Positions 16,813 to 20,919 of a DNA stretch of 20,919 nucleotides are shown here, piece after piece; within the stretch, counting starts at the first letter, position 1; each line of letters begins with the position of its first letter. The stretch spans positions 1 through 20,919 of the forward strand of contig JANBQS010000328.1 in the NCBI GenBank assembly GCA_027577415.1. The letters are read 5' to 3'. The stretch is from Coemansia sp. RSA 922 (lineage: Eukaryota > Kickxellomycota > Kickxellomycetes > Kickxellales > Kickxellaceae). The notes beneath the pieces are model-generated. The model did no database searches and was not told where the DNA came from. It saw nothing but the letters and a program-made list of their open reading frames with translations. A program made the translations under genes and the position numbers.

Positions 16813-19164
16813 ATGTGGCGTCAACATACGGCCAAGCAGATACTCCGCTATGGAGCGGCTGGCTCAGCCACAGTGGCGGTGGCGTATGGCGGATATTCCT
16901 ACTACCGTCAGCAAAAGCAGTCAACAGCCAGTCTGCTGCGCTTAGATCGCGCCTACCCTCAGTCTATGGCGCACCACGCAGACCAGCTAGAAACCACGTC
17001 TATGGCTCTAGGCCAGCGCCCACATGCGTTCTGGGCACCACCTACTCGCTCGGAGATGATCAACGAGCTCAAGGGTCTAGGGCGCGACGGCTCGCCACGC
17101 ACCGAGCAAGAAGCCGAGTTTGACATCTTAGTAATCGGCGGTGGAGCCACTGGAGCCGGCTGTACCCTGGATGCGGCGACCCGGGGTCTGCGCGTAGCCA
17201 TGGTCGAAAGGGACGATTTTGCTTCAGGGACATCCTCGAAGTCGACTAAGCTAGTGCACGGCGGCGTCAGATACCTGCAAAAGGCCATCATGGGTCTGGA
17301 CTACGAGCAGTGGAAAATGGTCAGAGAGGCACTGCACGAGCGCAAGACCTTCCTCAAGATCGCACCCTATCTCAGCAACGAGCTACCGATCCTCCTACCC
17401 GTCTACAAGTGGTGGCAGCTGCCGTATTTCTGGGTCGGCTGCAAAATGTACGACCTGTTGGCCGGCAAACAAGGAATCACTGGCAGCTATGCTCTGGGCC
17501 GTAGCAAGACTCTGGAGAGCTTCCCTATGCTCCGCGAAGAGGGACTTGTGGGCTCCCTAGTGTACTTTGATGGTCAGCATAACGACGCCCGGATGAACTC
17601 TGCGCTGGCCGTTACTGCCGCTGCTCATGGAGCGGTGGTGGCGAACCACGTGGAAGTCACGGACCTGGTCAAGGAAAAGGACTCTGAGGGCCGTGAGCGC
17701 GTGTGTGGAGCGAGGCTGCGCGATAACGAGACTGGCGACGAGTGGACTGTCAGGGCCAAGGGCGTCATCAACGCGACTGGACCCTTCTCTGATGCGATTC
17801 TGAAGATGGATGAGCCGCAGATGACTGATATTGTGGCGCCCAGCTCGGGCGTGCACCTGGTGCTGCCGTCGTACTTCAGCCCCAAGAGCATGGGAATGCT
17901 GGATCCCGCGACTACTGATGGTCGCGTGGTGTTCTTCTTGCCGTGGGAAGGAGGCGTGGTGGCAGGCACCACTGACACGGTGTGCAAGGTGGAGGCGGAC
18001 CCGATGCCGAGCGAGACGGAGATCGAGTGGATCCTGTCGGAGATCCGTCGGTTCCTGTCGCCCGAGGTCAAGATCAGGCGCGGCGACGTCCTGTCGGCGT
18101 GGTCTGGTATCCGCCCGCTGGTGCGCGACCCCAAGGCAGCCAACACCAAGGACCTGGTGCGCAACCATATGATCCACGTATCTGAGGCTGGGCTGGTGAC
18201 GATTGCCGGCGGCAAGTGGACGACGTACCGCGAGATGGCCAAGGAGACAGTCGACAAGGCGGCGCAAGAGTTTGGGCTGTCGGCGCCACGCGACTGCCAG
18301 ACCGAGAACGTGAGGCTGATCGGATCGCACGCGTGGTCAGACAAGATGTTCATCAAGCTTATCCAGACATTCGGCGTCGACGCTGAAGTCGCCAAGCACT
18401 TGGCGCACAACTACGGCGATCGCGCCTGGGCCGTGTGCGCTTTGACTGATCGTGGGGGCGATACGCAGAGGCTGCATGCTCGCTATCCGTTTGTGGATGC
18501 CGAGGTGCGGTATGCCGTGCAGTATGAGTATGCGCTGAGCGCTGTTGACGTTATTGCGCGCCGCCTGAGGCTGGCGTTCCTTGACGCCCAGGCTGCTCGC
18601 GAGTCTCTGCCCCGCGTGGTGGCCATTATGGCAGACGAGCTAAAGTGGCCAGTCGACAGGCAGCGGCTCGAGCACCGCAAGGCCCTGCAGTTCCTGACGA
18701 CCATGGGGCTGCCTGACTCGATCCTCAACGAAGACAATGAGCTGATCGATGCTGGCGGCGAGCGCGCGGGTGTTGTCAACCTGCGTACTACTGGCACCCT
18801 GAACTTGGTGGACCCTGCGTCGTACTATAGGCGCGGCGTGTTCTCGGCGGACGAGATCGGCACTATCTTGTCGGCCTTTGCCGAGTTTGACGTCCATGGA
18901 GATGGACATATCGAGGTCAAGGATATTGAGCCCCTGCTGGCTGCTATCAAGGTGCCTGCGGCGGGTCTGGCTCAGGGTCTGAACTCGTATTTGGAGTCGG
19001 CCAAGATTAGTGTGGAGGACCCGGCGGCGTCGGTGGAGTTTGAGCAGATCTTTGGAATGCTCGGCGATATCAAGGAGAGCTTCAATGCAAAGGCAAAGTC
19101 CGAGATCAAGACCGATGCAAAGCTCAATCAGATCCCTACTTATCGCAGCGGAGGCGGCGTGTAA
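16813..19164 (+). CDS. GUT2: Mitochondrial FAD-dependent glycerol-3-phosphate dehydrogenase
   Basis: Encodes 783 aa. Oxidises sn-glycerol 3-phosphate to dihydroxyacetone phosphate on the outer face of the mitochondrial inner membrane and passes electrons to ubiquinone (glycerol use and the glycerol-phosphate shuttle). A basic start followed by a short hydrophobic segment (about 13-28) fits mitochondrial targeting and anchoring. The FAD site is DILVIGGGATGAG (about 104-116), followed by TRGLRVAMVERDDFASGTSS and STKLVHGGVRYL, typical of GlpD/GPD2. Later family motifs include INATGPFSD, a DTVCKVEADPMPSE stretch and AGGKWTTYREMA. The C-terminal GlpD domain follows, and near 693-704 an EF-hand-like loop begins DVHGDGHIE. 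The open frame runs upstream to a GTG at 16690; ATG at 16813 gives the targeting-type N-terminus. It is longer than yeast Gut2 and closer to animal GPD2 in having the EF-hand region. No intron was seen. Confidence 0.95.
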   Translation: MWRQHTAKQILRYGAAGSATVAVAYGGYSYYRQQKQSTASLLRLDRAYPQSMAHHADQLETTSMALGQRPHAFWAPPTRSEMINELKGLGRDGSPRTEQEAEFDILVIGGGATGAGCTLDAATRGLRVAMVERDDFASGTSSKSTKLVHGGVRYLQKAIMGLDYEQWKMVREALHERKTFLKIAPYLSNELPILLPVYKWWQLPYFWVGCKMYDLLAGKQGITGSYALGRSKTLESFPMLREEGLVGSLVYFDGQHNDARMNSALAVTAAAHGAVVANHVEVTDLVKEKDSEGRERVCGARLRDNETGDEWTVRAKGVINATGPFSDAILKMDEPQMTDIVAPSSGVHLVLPSYFSPKSMGMLDPATTDGRVVFFLPWEGGVVAGTTDTVCKVEADPMPSETEIEWILSEIRRFLSPEVKIRRGDVLSAWSGIRPLVRDPKAANTKDLVRNHMIHVSEAGLVTIAGGKWTTYREMAKETVDKAAQEFGLSAPRDCQTENVRLIGSHAWSDKMFIKLIQTFGVDAEVAKHLAHNYGDRAWAVCALTDRGGDTQRLHARYPFVDAEVRYAVQYEYALSAVDVIARRLRLAFLDAQAARESLPRVVAIMADELKWPVDRQRLEHRKALQFLTTMGLPDSILNEDNELIDAGGERAGVVNLRTTGTLNLVDPASYYRRGVFSADEIGTILSAFAEFDVHGDGHIEVKDIEPLLAAIKVPAAGLAQGLNSYLESAKISVEDPAASVEFEQIFGMLGDIKESFNAKAKSEIKTDAKLNQIPTYRSGGGV

Positions 19165-19294
19165 TCGGTTGTGAGAATGGCGTCATCACAGCTGGACTTC
19201 CATCTCCCCCTTTGTCTTTTTTCCTCCCTTGTTTTCTTTTTTCATTATTATTCAGGTCTTTTTTTATTATACAAGATACTTTTTTTTGTACAAG

Positions 19295-20919
19295 ATGGCT
19301 TCGCTTACTGGCGCACAAGTTCTAGCGCAGGCACTCAAGCAGCAGGGCGTCCAAGTAGTGTTTGGCATCGTTGGTATCCCCGTCGTCGAGATTGCTGATG
19401 CCATACAGGCCGAGGGCATAAAGTTCATTGGGTTTCGCAACGAGCAGTCGTGCAGCTACGCAGCCTCGGCGTGGGGGTACCTGACGCAGCAGCCAGGCGT
19501 CTGCCTTGCAGTGTCTGGCCCTGGCGTAGTGCATGCGCTGGCTGGCATTGTCCATTCTCAGGTCAACACGTGGCCCATGGTCCTGATTGGCGGAGCATGC
19601 GAGACTTTGCTTGAGGGAGCTGGTGCTTTCCAGGAATTCCGACAAGTTGAAATGTGTCGGCCCTATACAAAGTACTCGGCGAGACCAGCGTCGATCGGTC
19701 TTATCCCCACCGTGGTTGACCGTGCGTTTACGGCGGCGGCGGCCGGGCGGCCTGGCGCGTCGTATATTGATTTGCCGGCGGATATTATCCAGGGCCAAGT
19801 ATCGCAGGTGAAGAGTGCTCCGAGCTTTGCGCCGGCTGTGGGCATGGCTGACCCTGCGGCCGTGGCGAGGGCCGTGGAGTTGCTGGCGGCGGCAAAGAGC
19901 CCGCTGCTTGTCGTGGGCAAGGGCGCGGCATACGCCAGGGCGGAGGAGCAGATTCGGGCCCTGGTGGATAAGTACCAGGCGCCGTTCCTACCGACTCCCA
20001 TGGGCAAGGGTGTAGTGCCTGACGACCACCCGCGCAATGTGTCGAGTGCTCGGTCGGCGGCCCTGGCTGGCGCTGACGTCATTGTACTGTTGGGCGCCCG
20101 CGTCAACTGGCTGCTGCACTTTGGGCGTCGGTTCTCGCCAACGGCCAAGCTTATCCAGATCGACGTATGCCCCGAGGAAATGGGCGTCAACGTGCCCTTG
20201 GCTGTGGGGCTTGTCGGGCACTTGCCCTTGGTCGTCCAGCAGCTGACCGACGCCCTTGCTGGTCCGTTTTTGGCAGACCCTGAGGAGTCAGAGTTTGTGA
20301 GGGGCTTGGTGGCTCATGGGCGGAAGAACGCCGAGCGCCAGAACGAGCGCTATCTGAGTGACGAGCTGCCAATGACGTATTACCGCGCGTTTGCTGAGAT
20401 CAAGCAGAGACTTCCCGCGGACGTGGTTCTTGTCAGCGAGGGCGCCAACACTATGGACATTGCGCGTACTGTGTTTGACTTCCAGCTGCCGAGGCGTCGG
20501 TTGGACTGCGCTACTTTTGCCAACATGGGTGTGGGCATGGGCTATGCCATCGCTGCGCAGGAGTACTATGTGGGGAGCCGGGTGGTAGCGATTGTCGGCG
20601 ATTCAGCATTTGGGTTCAGTGCCATGGAGCTGGAGACTGCGGTGCGTGCGCGCTTGCCGCTTATTATCGTGGTGATCAATAACAGTGGCATTTACTTTGG
20701 ACTGGATCAGGATCAGTATGAGGAGCGCAGAGACGTGCTGCCGTCGACTGCGCTTACGCCTGAGGTGAGATACGAGCTTATTGCCGAGGCTGTAGGCGCT
20801 AAGGGGTACTTGGTTAGAACGCCAGAGGAACTTGGCAGCGCTGTGGACACTGCCTTGAAGTCGGACGGCCTGTCACTCATCAATTGCTTGATTAGGCCGG
20901 GTGGTCAGCAGAAATTGGA
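19295..20919 (+). CDS. HACL1: 2-hydroxyacyl-CoA lyase (TPP enzyme), 3' end cut off
   Basis: The reading frame is open from the ATG at 19295 to the window end (541 full codons), so it lacks a stop here. The family usually has about 560-600 residues, so only the last few tens are missing, including any C-terminal peroxisomal signal. Known reaction: thiamine-diphosphate-dependent cleavage of 2-hydroxy fatty acyl-CoA to formyl-CoA and a shortened aldehyde (peroxisomal alpha-oxidation); yeast Pxp1 is related. Visible: N-terminal TPP domain with FGIVGIPVVE and the catalytic-type Glu in RNEQSCSYAA (E50), central domain with VVGKGAAYA and LLGARVNW, and C-terminal TPP-binding domain with GDSAFGFS, then INNSGIY, the usual metal/diphosphate motif. 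The YELIAEAVGAKGYLVRTPEEL region resembles HACL1 more than acetolactate synthase; oxalyl-CoA decarboxylase is the closest alternative. It starts 130 bp after the GUT2 stop on the same strand, with a T-rich tract between. Confidence 0.88.
   Translation, partial: MASLTGAQVLAQALKQQGVQVVFGIVGIPVVEIADAIQAEGIKFIGFRNEQSCSYAASAWGYLTQQPGVCLAVSGPGVVHALAGIVHSQVNTWPMVLIGGACETLLEGAGAFQEFRQVEMCRPYTKYSARPASIGLIPTVVDRAFTAAAAGRPGASYIDLPADIIQGQVSQVKSAPSFAPAVGMADPAAVARAVELLAAAKSPLLVVGKGAAYARAEEQIRALVDKYQAPFLPTPMGKGVVPDDHPRNVSSARSAALAGADVIVLLGARVNWLLHFGRRFSPTAKLIQIDVCPEEMGVNVPLAVGLVGHLPLVVQQLTDALAGPFLADPEESEFVRGLVAHGRKNAERQNERYLSDELPMTYYRAFAEIKQRLPADVVLVSEGANTMDIARTVFDFQLPRRRLDCATFANMGVGMGYAIAAQEYYVGSRVVAIVGDSAFGFSAMELETAVRARLPLIIVVINNSGIYFGLDQDQYEERRDVLPSTALTPEVRYELIAEAVGAKGYLVRTPEELGSAVDTALKSDGLSLINCLIRPGGQQKL

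Overview
The window looks like a stretch of nuclear DNA from a fungus, probably an early-diverging lineage with few introns (Kickxellomycotina/Zoopagomycota-like; this placement is inference from gene style, not from a marker). It carries conserved eukaryotic single-copy genes: Slh1/ASCC3, Yju2, a fungal-type Pkc1 with HR1-C2-C1-kinase architecture, Tim22, mitochondrial FAD glycerol-3-phosphate dehydrogenase and a 2-hydroxyacyl-CoA lyase. Coding DNA is GC-rich, spacers are AT-rich with many A/T runs, and only Pkc1 shows introns (two short GT-AG introns near its 5' end).

Layout: 505-7098 (+) SLH1/ASCC3-like ribosome-collision helicase. 7099-10549 is a gene-poor 3.4 kb stretch. It holds two diverged, directly repeated cassettes of about 1.05 kb (A about 7655-8745, B about 9440-10475). 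Each encodes a small unrecognised protein on the minus strand (7755-8165 and 9544-9933). 10550-11440 (-) YJU2 splicing factor. 11735-15603 (-) PKC1. 15843-16301 (-) TIM22. 16813-19164 (+) GUT2, divergent from TIM22. 19295 to the window end (+) HACL1-like lyase, cut by the window edge. Several genes needed a start different from the longest open frame: SLH1 at 505, cassette A at 8165, YJU2 at 11440, GUT2 at 16813. PKC1 begins in a separate 11-codon exon at 15603.

The conserved genes serve separate housekeeping pathways: ribosome quality control, splicing, cell-wall integrity signalling, mitochondrial carrier import, the glycerol-phosphate shuttle and peroxisomal alpha-oxidation. There is no operon-like logic. 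The only pairing worth noting is the divergent TIM22/GUT2 promoter, since both products sit in the mitochondrial inner membrane, and it carries a perfect 12-bp inverted repeat.

The most unusual part is the tandem cassette pair. Promoter, leader and 3' flank are still recognisably the same between copies, while the two small proteins have diverged so far that only a scattered pattern remains. This suggests a rapidly evolving, probably lineage-specific gene family. I could not assign it a function.
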